64,000 nucleotides of DNA. Source: Arenicella xantha (lineage in GTDB: Bacteria > Pseudomonadota > Gammaproteobacteria > Arenicellales > Arenicellaceae). Shown here piece after piece: positions 54,940 through 64,000 of this stretch (position 1 is the first letter of the stretch; every line of letters begins with the position of its first letter). A model generated the notes under the pieces. That model saw nothing but the letters and a program-made list of their open reading frames with translations. It had not been told where the DNA came from and searched no databases. The stretch is taken from positions 1,273,457-1,337,456 of the forward strand of contig NZ_QNRT01000001.1 in assembly GCF_003315245.1 (NCBI RefSeq), given 5' to 3'. The position numbers and the translations under genes are program-made.

Positions 54940-56280
54940 TTAGACCGATAAGATCTTAAGTAGACCGTTGTAGTCTTCGTTAATCTTCGAGTCGGTTTTA
55001 GTCAGTTCTACTACTTTCTTGCAAGCGTGAATCACTGTTGTGTGGTCTCTGCCACCAAAAGCGTCGCCAATGTCCGGTAAACTCATATTAGTAAGTTCTT
55101 TCGCTAACGACATTGCAACCTGCCTAGGCCGCGCGATTTGCCGATTACGACGTTTAGATTTGAGGTCGGACACTCGTATACCGTAATAATCAGCGACGGT
55201 TTTTTGAATGTTCTCGATCGAGATCTTTCGCTCTTGGAATAGCGTCAGATCCTGTAAGGTGTCTTTGGCTAGGTCTAGGTCGATTTCACGCCCAGTGAAC
55301 CGTGAGCTAGCAACCAGTCGATGTAGGGCCCCTTCTAGCTCACGTACATTAGAGCGAATCTTCTTGGCCACCATAAATGCCACATCGTCGTTTAGGTCGA
55401 TGTTGTTCTTACGAGCTTTGTTTTTGAGAATGGCGACACGCGTTTCAAGCTCCGGTGGATCAATTCTTACCGTCAAGCCGCTTTCAAAGCGTGATGTTAG
55501 GCGTTCCTGAAGGTTATTAATCTCTTTAGGGAATTTGTCTGACGTCAGAATTATTTGGGCGCCGGTTTCTAACAAGGTGTTGAAGGTGTGAAAAAACTCT
55601 TCTTGTGACTTGTCTTTATCAGCGAAAAACTGAATATCATCGATTAATAGTGCATCCAACGAGCGGTAATAGTTTTTAAACTTATTCATGCTGTTGGTTT
55701 CAATCGATTTAACCATATCGCTGACAAACCGTTCAGAGTGCACATACGCAACTTGCGCGTTTTGCCTGGTTTGTTGGATTAAATTACCGGCGGCGTGCAT
55801 TAAGTGAGTCTTGCCAAGACCAACGCCGCCATAAATAAACAACGGGTTGTAAGCAACACCAGGGTTTTCACTCACCTGTTTGGTCGCAGCTCGCGCAATC
55901 TGGTTAGACTTGCCTTCAATATGGTTTTCAAAAGTGAAACTGCTATTGAGCACGTTTGTGCCAAACGGGTTGCGAGAAGGCAGTTCGTCCGCCAAGGTAT
56001 CGTCGGAAGCGGCGGGTTCTTTCAGCAAAGCCGCGCGATGATCGTTCAACTCGACCGACAATTGAATGTCGCCACCACCAAAATGCATGGCCGTTTTAGT
56101 CAGTTGATCAATTAAGTTATCGGTTAGCCAATCCTTAATAAAACGGTTTGGGGCATACAACTTAAACGTTGCATCCGAATCTTTAGTCATTAGAGGGCGA
56201 ACCCAGGTATGAAAGTCGTGATCGTCGACTTCATCTTCTAATTTCTTTAAACATTTATCCCAAAGGACTGTGTTCTGCAT
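54940..56280 (-). CDS. dnaA: Chromosomal replication initiator DnaA
   Basis: A 446-residue DnaA. Domain I starts LWDKCLKKLEDEVDDHDFHTWVRPL. A short variable linker is followed by the AAA+ domain, with Walker A GGVGLGKTHLMHA and Walker B LLIDDIQFF. Domain IV has the DNA-binding signature GGRDHTTVIHACKKV. It binds DnaA boxes and opens the origin. It is divergent from rpmH with a 560-bp gap. Confidence 0.97.
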   Translation of the reverse strand: MQNTVLWDKCLKKLEDEVDDHDFHTWVRPLMTKDSDATFKLYAPNRFIKDWLTDNLIDQLTKTAMHFGGGDIQLSVELNDHRAALLKEPAASDDTLADELPSRNPFGTNVLNSSFTFENHIEGKSNQIARAATKQVSENPGVAYNPLFIYGGVGLGKTHLMHAAGNLIQQTRQNAQVAYVHSERFVSDMVKSIETNSMNKFKNYYRSLDALLIDDIQFFADKDKSQEEFFHTFNTLLETGAQIILTSDKFPKEINNLQERLTSRFESGLTVRIDPPELETRVAILKNKARKNNIDLNDDVAFMVAKKIRSNVRELEGALHRLVASSRFTGREIDLDLAKDTLQDLTLFQERKISIENIQKTVADYYGIRVSDLKSKRRNRQIARPRQVAMSLAKELTNMSLPDIGDAFGGRDHTTVIHACKKVVELTKTDSKINEDYNGLLKILSV

Positions 56281-56840
56281 GGTTTTCGACCGATTGGTAG
56301 TTCGATTTATGAAACTGCGTAAGCGATTCTAGGGGCAAAAGAGAATCAACCAAATACGCTAGTGATGTGATTCCATTGCGCCGTTTATAAGAACGGTGGA
56401 TGATCTCGTTGTGGCGACTAAATTATCGTTATGGAAGGCGATAACTGTGATTTTCTAGCCCTGCTAGCGACGTTACTGCTATTCGCCTAGGTTGCTGTAA
56501 AGTGTCAACAAACACAACTGGTAGGCGGTCGGTTAATATACCGCCGCGGTAGCGCACAATACAATAACAAATGGCGCTTATCGAATAATAAAATAAGTCA
56601 AAGAATAGCGTTATCGTGTTGACTATGAACAACAAAGTCAGTACCTTTGCAGCCCGTATTTTGGTCAGGTCTCCCTGCAGCGTAATTAACTGCTTTTGTT
56701 GTAGAGAATACTCGGTAGGCGTACAAAGACGCGGTTTGCGTCACGACTGCAAAAGTGATCTCACACAAGCTTGATCAACGGCAAACTAGTTAGCAACACC
56801 AGCACTAATACTGTCTGGTACTTATATAAGGTTATTTAAA
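56281..56840. other. Non-coding gap between dnaA and rpmH
   Basis: 560 bp without a convincing gene. It must contain the promoters of dnaA (leftward) and rpmH (rightward). In many bacteria this gap is the origin, but I found no consensus DnaA box here; TTATCG-type 9-mers near 56424, 56578 and 56611 differ from the consensus at two or more positions. A 68-codon minus frame (56429-56635) has a hydrophobic start but no family features and is probably chance. Confidence 0.5.
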
Positions 56841-56975
56841 ATGAAACGTACTTTTCAACCAAGTCAAGTTAAGCGCAAGCGCACACACGGCTTTCGAGCC
56901 CGTATGGCTACTAAAAGCGGCCGCGCTATCATCAATGCTCGTCGAGCAAAAGGTCGCGCAGCACTAACGGTTTAA
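56841..56975 (+). CDS. rpmH: 50S ribosomal protein L34
   Basis: A 44-codon gene giving [20 protein letters not shown] followed by [24 protein letters not shown], a full-length and near-universal L34 sequence. It is first in the plus-strand run rpmH-rnpA-yidD-yidC-mnmE. The upstream TATATAAGGTTATTTAAA contains an AAGG ribosome binding site. Part of the large ribosomal subunit. Confidence 0.98.
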   Translation: MKRTFQPSQVKRKRTHGFRARMATKSGRAIINARRAKGRAALTV

Positions 56976-56994
56976 TCCCGTTAAGCTACTCAGT

Positions 56995-57060
56995 AACCGG
57001 TTTACACTATTCTAAATATAGACATAGACAAACCGGTTGCTGTAGCGATGCTTTTACAGC
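56995..57060 (+). other. Stem-loop pair between rpmH and rnpA
   Basis: Two inverted repeats follow rpmH: AACCGGTTT (56995) with AAACCGGTT (57030), enclosing a 26-base loop, then GCTGTA (57039) with TACAGC (57055). No T run follows, so a terminator is not clear. The 278-bp rpmH-rnpA gap is longer than in most genomes; RNA processing or attenuation between the two genes is a possibility. Confidence 0.4.
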
Positions 57061-57253
57061 AGCTAAAAATGTATTAGACATCACGGCACCGAAGTTTAAG
57101 CTTCTGCCACGATAAAATGACATACAAATAGGTCGACACAGCAACGTCGCCGACAACCAAGTTTCAAGTTTCCATCAGCCGAGCAATTTGGCGTTTATAC
57201 TTGAAGAATAAGCTTGATCAATTCCTAGCAACAAGTAACTCCCCAAACCAGCG

Positions 57254-57658
57254 ATGCAAGACACACGGCTTAATTTTTCTGCAGCACAGCGATTAAAAAC
57301 GCCAAAGCAGTTCCAAGCGGTGTACCAAAGTAAGCAATGGGGCGGTTCCGCACATTTCACCTACAATGTATTAGCCACTGACATTGAAACGGCTGTGTTG
57401 GGAGTAACGGTGTCTAAAAAGGTTTCTAAAGCAGCCGTGCATCGAAATCGAATAAAGCGCCAAATGAAGGAATTCTATCGTCTACGACAGCACCAACTGA
57501 CAGGAGCGCATGTGGTAATTACCGCAAAACCATCGAGCCTAAAAGCAACCGATGAGCAGCGTCAAGCGTCACTTACAGAGTTGTGGGACAAGCTTATGCG
57601 CTGGCAACGTTGGCAGCGTAAACAACAGGCCAAGCAGCCTAGTAGTAAGTCGCCATAA
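57254..57658 (+). CDS. rnpA: Ribonuclease P protein component
   Basis: A 134-residue basic protein with the RnpA fold: [19 protein letters not shown] at the N-terminus and the RNA-binding RNR motif [17 protein letters not shown]. It assists the RNase P RNA in maturing tRNA 5' ends. The stop overlaps the yidD start by one base (TAATG). The C-terminus is Gln/Lys-rich and slightly longer than in E. coli. Confidence 0.95.
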   Translation: MQDTRLNFSAAQRLKTPKQFQAVYQSKQWGGSAHFTYNVLATDIETAVLGVTVSKKVSKAAVHRNRIKRQMKEFYRLRQHQLTGAHVVITAKPSSLKATDEQRQASLTELWDKLMRWQRWQRKQQAKQPSSKSP

Positions 57659-57903
57659 TGGTCTGGTTTTTACAAAAACTGTTTAAGCTTTATTATTGGA
57701 CCATCAGCCCATTATTGGGAACGCGATGCCGCTATGTACCGACCTGTTCGGAGTACGCGCATCAAGCCCTTGAGATACACGGTCCGGTAAAAGGCTTGGT
57801 TTTAACCATAAAACGACTAAGTCGTTGCCATCCTTGGGGAGGGCATGGAATGGACCCAGTACCAGGCTCAGAATTAGAGCAAGCATTAAAAGACCAACAA
57901 TAA
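57658..57903 (+). CDS. yidD: Membrane protein insertion efficiency factor
   Basis: An 81-residue Yid[36 protein letters not shown], then [18 protein letters not shown], with the conserved cysteines CRYVPTCS and RCHPWG. It is a small amphipathic membrane-associated protein that aids YidC-dependent insertion. Encoded between rnpA and yidC, as is usual. Confidence 0.95.
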   Translation: MVWFLQKLFKLYYWTISPLLGTRCRYVPTCSEYAHQALEIHGPVKGLVLTIKRLSRCHPWGGHGMDPVPGSELEQALKDQQ

Positions 57904-58007
57904 GGCCGCTTTTGCCTCAATGAGATAGTTAAACTGTTAACTATTAAGGTTAGAATACGCCACCATATAAAAGCATTTACGCAAACGCTAAGCGACAAGC
58001 CATTAAA

Positions 58008-59723
58008 ATGGAAAATCAACGACACATACTCTTAATCGGACTCATAGCGATACTCGCTGTGTTGTATATAAAATGGACCGAGTTTTCAACCGATCCAGCA
58101 AATGCAATACAGACGCAAGCGACGCAACAAGCCGTGCAAAGCGATCTACCCGATTTACCGGTGGACGCCAACTCTCAAACTAGTGACGAACTACCCAGTT
58201 TAGATGTGGCCACTAGTGAATCGTTGCCAGCTATTCCAGAGTTGCAGGTGGTAAATGACTTATCTACCGTGATTACGGTTGAGACCGACATGATTGTCGC
58301 TCACATTAATACAGTTGGCGGAGTGATCGAGCGATTAGAACTTAAGGAAGAGCCGGTTTCGTTAGAGCAGCCAGATCAGGGTTTTCCGTTATTACATAAA
58401 ACCAGTAATGATATCTTTGTCGCGCAAGATGGCTTGTTGTCGGCACGTAAGGCGCCATCGCACCAAACGCATTATCGGTCGTCTCAAAGTAATTATGTCT
58501 TGGGCGCAGCAGAACAAGTTAAAGTTCCGCTAACGTACGTGTCTGAAGAAGGTATAACGTTTACCAAAACACTGACATTTAGCAGCAATAGCTATGTAGT
58601 CGCTATCGATTACGCGGTCCTTAACGGCAGTGACACGGCTTGGACTGGCTATCAATATGCTCAATTCAGTCGTTCAATCCCGGAAGATAGTGGTGGTGGT
58701 TTCGGCCGTTTGCCGAGCTATACCGGTGCGGCGATTTACAGCACCGAAGAGAAGTATCAAAAAATTGATTTTGACGACCTCGACGATCTACAAAAGAAAC
58801 CGGTCAATGGGAAAATTGGCCTGCAAGTCGAAACGGATAATGGCTGGGTAGCCATGTTACAACACTACTTCGTCGGGGCATGGATACCCAACGATGGCGT
58901 TAAAAAGTTTTACAGCTCGATTTCAACCGACGGTACCAAGCAATATCGAGTTGGTTTGAAGGACACGCAGGCGACCGTGGTTCAACCTGGCGAGGTAGGT
59001 CAATTCAGTGTGCGAGCATATTTAGGTTCGAAGCAGCAATCACGTTTAAAGCAATTAGAAGATGATGGTGTGGACGGTCTAGCGTTGACCGTAGACTATG
59101 GCATGTTGACCTTTATTGCTGACCCGTTATTCACTGCATTAACCTGGTTTCATAAAGTTGTTGGCAATTGGGGTTGGGCTATTATCTTGTTGACCATTGC
59201 GATCAAGGCCTTGTTCTACCCTCTTTCGGCAGCGAGTTACCGCTCGATGGGTAAGATGCGAAAATTGCAACCGCGATTACAGACTTTGAAAGAACGCTAC
59301 AAAGATGACCGTCAAAAGTACCAAATGGAAATGATGGCGCTTTACAAAAAGGAAAAGGTCAACCCAGCCGGCGGTTGCTTGCCGATGTTGATTCAAATAC
59401 CAGTTTTTATTGCGTTGTATTGGGTTCTACTCGAAAGTGTTGAAATGCGCCAAGCGCCGTTCGCACTATGGTGGCAAGACCTATCGGCTAAAGACCCGTA
59501 CTATGTATTGCCGGTGTTGATGGGTTTGTCGATGTTTTTCATGCAAAAACTAAACCCTGCACCAATGGACGACATTCAGAAGAAAGTCTTCATGATTATG
59601 CCGTTCGCGTTAACCTTCTTGTTTATGACTTTTCCACAAGGCTTGGTGTTGTATTGGGTAGTGAACAACCTACTCACCATGGCACAACAGTGGTTCAACT
59701 ATAAGCAACAAGAAAGCAAATAA
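58008..59723 (+). CDS. yidC: Membrane protein insertase YidC
   Basis: A 571-residue Gram-negative YidC. An N-terminal membrane helix (ILLIGLIAILAVLYI) is followed by a large periplasmic beta domain (about 80-345). The conserved insertase core of five helices includes NWGWAIILLTIAIKALFYPLS, the coiled C1 loop (MGKMRKLQPRLQTLKERY), and the final NNLLTMAQQW. It inserts and folds inner-membrane proteins alone or with SecYEG. The stop is followed 11 bases later by the proposed CTG start of mnmE. Confidence 0.96.
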   Translation: MENQRHILLIGLIAILAVLYIKWTEFSTDPANAIQTQATQQAVQSDLPDLPVDANSQTSDELPSLDVATSESLPAIPELQVVNDLSTVITVETDMIVAHINTVGGVIERLELKEEPVSLEQPDQGFPLLHKTSNDIFVAQDGLLSARKAPSHQTHYRSSQSNYVLGAAEQVKVPLTYVSEEGITFTKTLTFSSNSYVVAIDYAVLNGSDTAWTGYQYAQFSRSIPEDSGGGFGRLPSYTGAAIYSTEEKYQKIDFDDLDDLQKKPVNGKIGLQVETDNGWVAMLQHYFVGAWIPNDGVKKFYSSISTDGTKQYRVGLKDTQATVVQPGEVGQFSVRAYLGSKQQSRLKQLEDDGVDGLALTVDYGMLTFIADPLFTALTWFHKVVGNWGWAIILLTIAIKALFYPLSAASYRSMGKMRKLQPRLQTLKERYKDDRQKYQMEMMALYKKEKVNPAGGCLPMLIQIPVFIALYWVLLESVEMRQAPFALWWQDLSAKDPYYVLPVLMGLSMFFMQKLNPAPMDDIQKKVFMIMPFALTFLFMTFPQGLVLYWVVNNLLTMAQQWFNYKQQESK

Positions 59724-59734
59724 CGGAGAGTTCT

Positions 59735-61054
59735 CTGAGCGCAAATCAGCCGGATACGATTGTTGCGATCGCCACACCACCAGGTAAAGGTGGTGTGGGG
59801 GTAATCCGTTTATCTGGCCCCAAAGCATTAGCGTTAGGACAACAACTAACGGCCAAAACGCTACCAGCACGTACAGCGGTATTCGCGCACTTCAAGGATG
59901 CTAACCAGGAGGTGATCGACACAGGGCTAGCGCTTTATTTTGCGGGACCACGATCCTTTACCGGCGAAGACGTAGTCGAAATTCAGGGTCACGGCGGCCC
60001 AGTCATACAAGATTTGTTACTAACTGAACTAATTCGACTGGGCGCACGTCAAGCTCGAGCTGGAGAGTTTTCAGAGCGTGCTTTCTTGAATGACAAGATC
60101 GACCTAACTCAAGCCGAAGCAATTGCTGATTTGATTGACAGTAGCACCGCGCAAGCAGCAAAAGGCGCAATGCGCTCGTTGCAAGGCGATTTTTCACGAC
60201 ATGTAAATGCGCTACTGAAGCAGTTGATCGAGTTACGAATGTATGTCGAAGCCGCGATCGATTTTCCAGATGAAGAAATAGACTTTCTGGCTGACGAAAA
60301 ACTGCGTCAACGTATTGACCAACTACAAACGGATTTGCAACAAACCATTAAACAAGCTGGCCAAGGAGCTATTTTGCGCAATGGTTTGAGTTTAGTGATA
60401 GCCGGTAAACCCAATGCAGGGAAATCCAGTTTACTAAATGCGCTTTCAGGCCATGAAGCGGCAATCGTTACGGATATACCAGGAACCACCCGTGATGTGG
60501 TCCGAGAAACGATCGACATAGATGGCTTACCGGTTCATATTATTGATACGGCGGGTTTACGCGAGAGTGATGATACGGTAGAGAAAATAGGCATAGAACG
60601 CGCGCGAAAAGCCATCAATGAAGCCGACCATGTGCTCATTATTGTCGATGCCAGCGACGCTGATGAGCCACCGATTAGTGTCGACCATAAAGCCACAACG
60701 TTGGTTTACAACAAAATAGATTTAGTTCCACCGACAAACCTTGGCGCTGCCCTGCAGGTATCGGCTAAACACGGTACCGGTATTACAGAGCTACGTGACT
60801 ATATTAAGCAGTTGGCAGGTTATTCCCAAGAAGGAGAAACGTTGTTTACTGCACGTCGCCGTCATTTAACGGCATTAGAGCAAGCGCGCGATGCGGTTAA
60901 ACGTGGCATAGATCAGCTAAAGATAAACAATGCCGGTGAGTTGTTGGCTGACGAACTATTGCAAGCGCAGCAGTCATTGAACTCAATTACTGGTGAGTTT
61001 AGTGCAGATGATTTATTAGGCGAGATATTTAGTGGTTTCTGTATTGGTAAATAG
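59735..61054 (+). CDS. mnmE: tRNA modification GTPase MnmE, apparent CTG start
   Basis: A 439-residue MnmE. The N-terminal folate-binding domain has NQPDTIVAIATPPGKGGVG and FTGEDVVEIQGHGG. The G domain contains AGKPNAGKSSLLNAL (P loop), TTRDVVRE, DTAGLRES and NKIDLV. The C-terminus is the conserved FCIGK. With MnmG it makes cmnm5U at tRNA wobble positions. The conserved N-terminus is in frame only from 59735 (CTG), with GGAGAG four bases upstream. The first canonical start (GTG, 59795) would delete that conserved motif. No frameshift is visible. Confidence 0.9.
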   Translation: MSANQPDTIVAIATPPGKGGVGVIRLSGPKALALGQQLTAKTLPARTAVFAHFKDANQEVIDTGLALYFAGPRSFTGEDVVEIQGHGGPVIQDLLLTELIRLGARQARAGEFSERAFLNDKIDLTQAEAIADLIDSSTAQAAKGAMRSLQGDFSRHVNALLKQLIELRMYVEAAIDFPDEEIDFLADEKLRQRIDQLQTDLQQTIKQAGQGAILRNGLSLVIAGKPNAGKSSLLNALSGHEAAIVTDIPGTTRDVVRETIDIDGLPVHIIDTAGLRESDDTVEKIGIERARKAINEADHVLIIVDASDADEPPISVDHKATTLVYNKIDLVPPTNLGAALQVSAKHGTGITELRDYIKQLAGYSQEGETLFTARRRHLTALEQARDAVKRGIDQLKINNAGELLADELLQAQQSLNSITGEFSADDLLGEIFSGFCIGK

Positions 61055-61150
61055 TCCAGTGACGCTAGTCTCTTTAGCTGGGTCGGGAATGTTAGATTAA
61101 ACATTCATCACAAAGACTAATTGTTTGCGAGCCCTGATTAAGATTCATCG

Positions 61151-61801
61151 ATGTTAGGTATAGGTGCTCCCAAACTCAGGCTGATGTCTGCCGCATTTGT
61201 TGCGGTAGTTCTGCATGGATTGATTCTCAGCCAAACAATAATCACACCGACACAATCAAACTTAGCAAGTAGCCCTCCCCTTTCGGTACAGTTGCTTACC
61301 CAGAAGCCAGAACTGCAGGAGCTCAAACAAGACGTTCTCCCGCCAGAGCCTGAGTCGCTTACAGAGCCAGTCAAGCAAGAGGATCCTTCCGCTGTGACGC
61401 CAACAACCGTGCTTGTGGCGAATGCGAAAGATGACCCTCAGCCCATACCAACCGTTCGCTTACCGACCACTGTTGTCAGTTCTGAGTTTAGATCTTTTCT
61501 TCAAGAGGAAACTAAACAGCACGCAAATTCGAATCAACAAGAGGTCAACGCGTTTAGTCAAACCTTTGAAACCGTTTATGTGCCGGATGAGTCACCGACA
61601 GAAATTACTCGAGATATGCTGCCAACTGATAGTGGAGTGTTCATGACAGTGGTGAATGGTAAGCGTGTTTGTGGTACTAAAATCATTCAATTGTTGAGTA
61701 GCGACGGATTGGGAGTTGATACAGAGGGATCCTACCTAATTAAGGATTGCGCGCCGAAGGAAACATTTGTACTGGATATGAATAAACCAAACAACGGATA
61801 G
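61151..61801 (+). CDS. TonB-like N-terminus protein, function unknown
   Basis: A 216-residue protein with a TonB-type N-terminal anchor (RLMSAAFVAVVLHGLIL), then a Pro/Glu/Thr-rich spacer (QKPELQELKQDVLPPEPESL). A small C-terminal domain has two cysteines: KRVCGTKIIQLLSS and YLIKDCAPKE. It lacks the TonB C-terminal domain. The N-terminus suggests inner-membrane anchoring with the rest in the periplasm. It lies 96 bp after mnmE; no ribosome binding site is obvious. Confidence 0.65.
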   Translation: MLGIGAPKLRLMSAAFVAVVLHGLILSQTIITPTQSNLASSPPLSVQLLTQKPELQELKQDVLPPEPESLTEPVKQEDPSAVTPTTVLVANAKDDPQPIPTVRLPTTVVSSEFRSFLQEETKQHANSNQQEVNAFSQTFETVYVPDESPTEITRDMLPTDSGVFMTVVNGKRVCGTKIIQLLSSDGLGVDTEGSYLIKDCAPKETFVLDMNKPNNG

Positions 61802-62085
61802 AATTTTTAGTAATACCTTATATTCTTTTTGGTTATATCCAATATTGCGCCTATAATAGACATTCAGTCTGGTTTGGTATGAATAAGTTTGTTAAAAGTA
61901 AGCGCGTTTTAGAAAAATGCAAATTAACCGATAAGAGCAGTCTACCGTAGATAGTTCAATTAACCTTAATCCCGATAGCGGCAAATGAAGCTAAGTGCAT
62001 CTATATTGTATTGGAGTGCATCCTCTAATATTAATCGGCGATACCGACGTGTGTTTGGTAGCGTAATATTGGCTGGCGCAGTTCA

Positions 62086-63243
62086 ATGAAACATTGGCAG
62101 CTAGCGGGTCTTGTGGTGTTGCTATTGATCGTTGTGTCGTATGCCTTTTGGCCGACCGGTCAAACACCAGACCCAGAGTTAGATATTAAGACTCGATCGC
62201 AAGCTCCACTTACGCAAGCGATTAACAAAACCGTAAAAGCCCGTTCGCCAATCACCACTGCTGAGTTTAGTGCTGATGATCAAATAGACCCCTACCAAGA
62301 TGCAGCAATGCGTGCGCAAATGTTACAGGTAGCGGACTTGTATGAAGCGGCATCAAAATACCCACATTTTTCTCAACCTATCACCAATCCAGATATGGTT
62401 CGCGAGCCGCTACCGTTCGAGGAGACCGAGGTCGATTTGCCATTTCCGGTGGAAGGAAGCGATGCGCCTATTCGTTTGTCAGCAGCGGTCGATCGATATC
62501 AATATTTCCAAGGGGATGTCATGACCGTACGACTGTTGGTAACCGGCGCGCCAGCAGACACGTTTGTGCAAGCTAATGCTGAGTTAAGTTCTGCGGTGGG
62601 CGCTACACCTTTGGTCACAGAACTAACCGCCACGGATGCAAGTCTTAGTAATTTTGTCGGCAATTTTGATACGCGTGTGGCGCCACCGGGTAGTTTGAGC
62701 ACCGAGATGTTGGTCAAAATTGTGGTGTCGATTGGAGAACAGCAATTATTCACCACCGTGCCGTTGCGCTATACGCAAGCGGCGGCGCAGCTAGTGGCAG
62801 TACCGTATGTACGCCAAGAAGCAGAATATCTACTTATACCGTTGCAATATTCAGTTAATCAGCCGGGTTACTATTTTGCCAATGCCGTGTTAGCCGATGC
62901 AGCTAGCGGGCAACCATTGTTGCAGCTTCAAACTGAAGGCCAATTGCCATTGGGTAATGGTGTATTGATGTTAAAAGCACACTTTCAGGCCTTGCGCGCG
63001 ATGGGGTCTGAAGGCCCGTATATACTGAGAAATATCAATACCTATCGCGGGGCGGCTAGTGGCGAAACATTCGATGTGCCTGCTGGTAGTGTTCAACCTC
63101 AGTTTGAAATTCAAGGGTTTCCGTTCTCACAGTATGACGATGTGCCCTATCAAGATGAGCTAGCAGGCGAGCGATTAGAATTTTTACGAAACCTAGGAGG
63201 AGTCGATGATTCCTCAGATGAAGAACCTAATGAAGCGAGGTAA
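62086..63243 (+). CDS. Anchored periplasmic protein, function unknown
   Basis: A 385-residue protein with an N-terminal membrane helix (LAGLVVLLLIVVSYAFW). A disordered segment is followed by two beta-rich, Ig-like stretches (IRLSAAVDRYQYFQGDVMTVRLLVTG and YLLIPLQYSVNQPGYYFANAV). No catalytic motif was seen. It is on the same strand as the downstream secreted alpha/beta hydrolase, 128 bp away, so it may be its partner or foldase. The C-terminus is very acidic. Confidence 0.65.
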   Translation: MKHWQLAGLVVLLLIVVSYAFWPTGQTPDPELDIKTRSQAPLTQAINKTVKARSPITTAEFSADDQIDPYQDAAMRAQMLQVADLYEAASKYPHFSQPITNPDMVREPLPFEETEVDLPFPVEGSDAPIRLSAAVDRYQYFQGDVMTVRLLVTGAPADTFVQANAELSSAVGATPLVTELTATDASLSNFVGNFDTRVAPPGSLSTEMLVKIVVSIGEQQLFTTVPLRYTQAAAQLVAVPYVRQEAEYLLIPLQYSVNQPGYYFANAVLADAASGQPLLQLQTEGQLPLGNGVLMLKAHFQALRAMGSEGPYILRNINTYRGAASGETFDVPAGSVQPQFEIQGFPFSQYDDVPYQDELAGERLEFLRNLGGVDDSSDEEPNEAR

Positions 63244-63371
63244 CGTAATGATGTAGTACCCGGAACAGTTGTGATGTTGGTTCCAATAATAAAAGACTAA
63301 AAAGTGCCAACGCACCATAGAGTGCGGCGCTAAATATCAACATAGCAGTTACTATCACCAGAGGATAAATC

Positions 63372-64000
63372 ATGAAAACAAAAGTACTTATTGTACTGTC
63401 CGCACTCCTATTCAGTGTCGCCGCACAGGCAACATTGGGCGGCAAAAATGTGATCTTAGTTCATGGCTTTCAGCCCACTGACTTGAAGAGCAACCCCAAC
63501 GCCAGTGCTCAACAAAATAATGCAAATGCCTATTGGCAGGCGTATTGGCAGAACCGCGCGGAGCGCAGTTTGTACTGGCCATCGACTGGTCGCGTTACCG
63601 GTAATATCAAAGATACCATTGAGAGTCAGATCAAGAGTTTAGAAGCCGCAAGAACATGCGCTAATGGATGTGTGTTCGTTACGCATTCTACCGGTGACCT
63701 GGTGCTGCGCGATGCGCTTACCCGGCTCGGCCAATGGGGCGTAAATCAAAATAACTTTAAGGTAATCGCGGTGCTGGATTTTGCTGGTGCCGGTGGAGGT
63801 ACTGAACTAGCCGATGTGGCCGTTAATATTGCCAATGGCAGCGGCGTTGTGAATGCAGTACAAAAGGCAGCGATTCGAACCTTTTTAGGCTTTGACCCGA
63901 CCCCCGCTGCATTAGGCGTATTGAATGACCTGCGACCTGCCGCAGCGCGCAATATCGCTCGCAGTAATAATGCCGTGCCACGTTTACGCTTTGTCGGTGA
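63372..64000 (+). CDS. Secreted alpha/beta hydrolase, C-terminus cut by the window edge
   Basis: An open frame of 209 codons to the window edge, starting at an ATG with a GAGG ribosome binding site. The signal peptide (VLIVLSALLFSVAAQA) leads to GGKNVILVHGFQP, the oxyanion-hole region of lipase-like hydrolases, and to CVFVTHSTGDLVLRD, a nucleophile elbow with Ser. The elbow reads THSTG where GHSxG is usual. A lipase or esterase is the likely activity. The catalytic Asp and His are not visible in this partial sequence. Confidence 0.75.
   Translation, partial: MKTKVLIVLSALLFSVAAQATLGGKNVILVHGFQPTDLKSNPNASAQQNNANAYWQAYWQNRAERSLYWPSTGRVTGNIKDTIESQIKSLEAARTCANGCVFVTHSTGDLVLRDALTRLGQWGVNQNNFKVIAVLDFAGAGGGTELADVAVNIANGSGVVNAVQKAAIRTFLGFDPTPAALGVLNDLRPAAARNIARSNNAVPRLRFVG

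Noticed and set aside
56429-56635. A 68-codon minus-strand frame in the dnaA-rpmH gap
   Set aside because: Hydrophobic start but no family features or ribosome binding site; it also falls where promoters must lie.

Overview
The window is a chromosomal segment of a Gram-negative bacterium, most likely a gammaproteobacterium. The support is a secB gene next to a YibN-like rhodanese, envC, mlaA, apaH-apaG, a pseudomonad-type 552-residue sulfite reductase, a GyrB long enough to carry the gammaproteobacterial insertion, and the gene run rpmH-rnpA-yidD-yidC-mnmE beside dnaA and dnaN. Many exported proteins and an aryl-polyene-like pigment cluster suggest a free-living, probably marine organism. A relative of Arenicella is possible, but I cannot show it from the sequence. 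I saw no rRNA, tRNA, CRISPR array, phage or insertion sequence.

Layout. 1-5.0 kb: a partial secreted protein, a JmjC/cupin protein, an ArsR-type regulator divergent from a PLP decarboxylase-like enzyme, and a DUF885 protein. 5.0-6.1 kb: an exported protein with weak ankyrin-like features. 6.2-14.2 kb (minus strand): nine tightly coupled genes of an aryl-polyene-like lipid/pigment pathway: ketosynthase, chain-length factor, flavin halogenase-like oxidoreductase, membrane protein, two hot-dog dehydratases, glycosyltransferase, acyltransferase and a second ketosynthase. No ketoreductase, acyl carrier protein or exporter is present. 14.3-22.7 kb: MipA/OmpV protein, VOC protein, a large secreted subtilase, a small secreted protein, a TPR lipoprotein and an MBL-fold hydrolase. 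22.9-25.6 kb: a sulfite reductase operon (cysI, DUF934, a CxxC thioredoxin-like protein, and a 33-residue membrane peptide). 26.5-38.7 kb: two tandem copies, each almost 6 kb, of a three-gene module: DUF1800, Tat-exported DUF1501, and a PQQ-dehydrogenase-like propeller with a haem c motif. This is the most unusual block.

39.0-50.8 kb: housekeeping and envelope genes (pepN, rnm, thpR, a YdcH-like protein, an M20 hydrolase, a CtpA-type protease, envC, a rhodanese, secB, mlaA, apaH, apaG). 50.9-61.1 kb is the replication-origin region. gyrB, dnaN and dnaA lie on the minus strand; rpmH, rnpA, yidD, yidC and mnmE lie on the plus strand. recF is missing between dnaN and gyrB. That gap carries two perfect 16-bp parS-type palindromes and a terminator instead. 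The DnaA-box cluster lies between dnaA and dnaN. mnmE has no usable canonical start and appears to begin with CTG. 61.2-64.0 kb: a TonB-like-N-terminus protein, an anchored exported protein and the start of a secreted alpha/beta hydrolase.

Genes on both sides of dnaA point away from the origin, as expected for co-orientation with replication. Starts were moved downstream of the longest possible ORF where overlap, ribosome binding site or family alignment argued for it; each case is explained in its entry.
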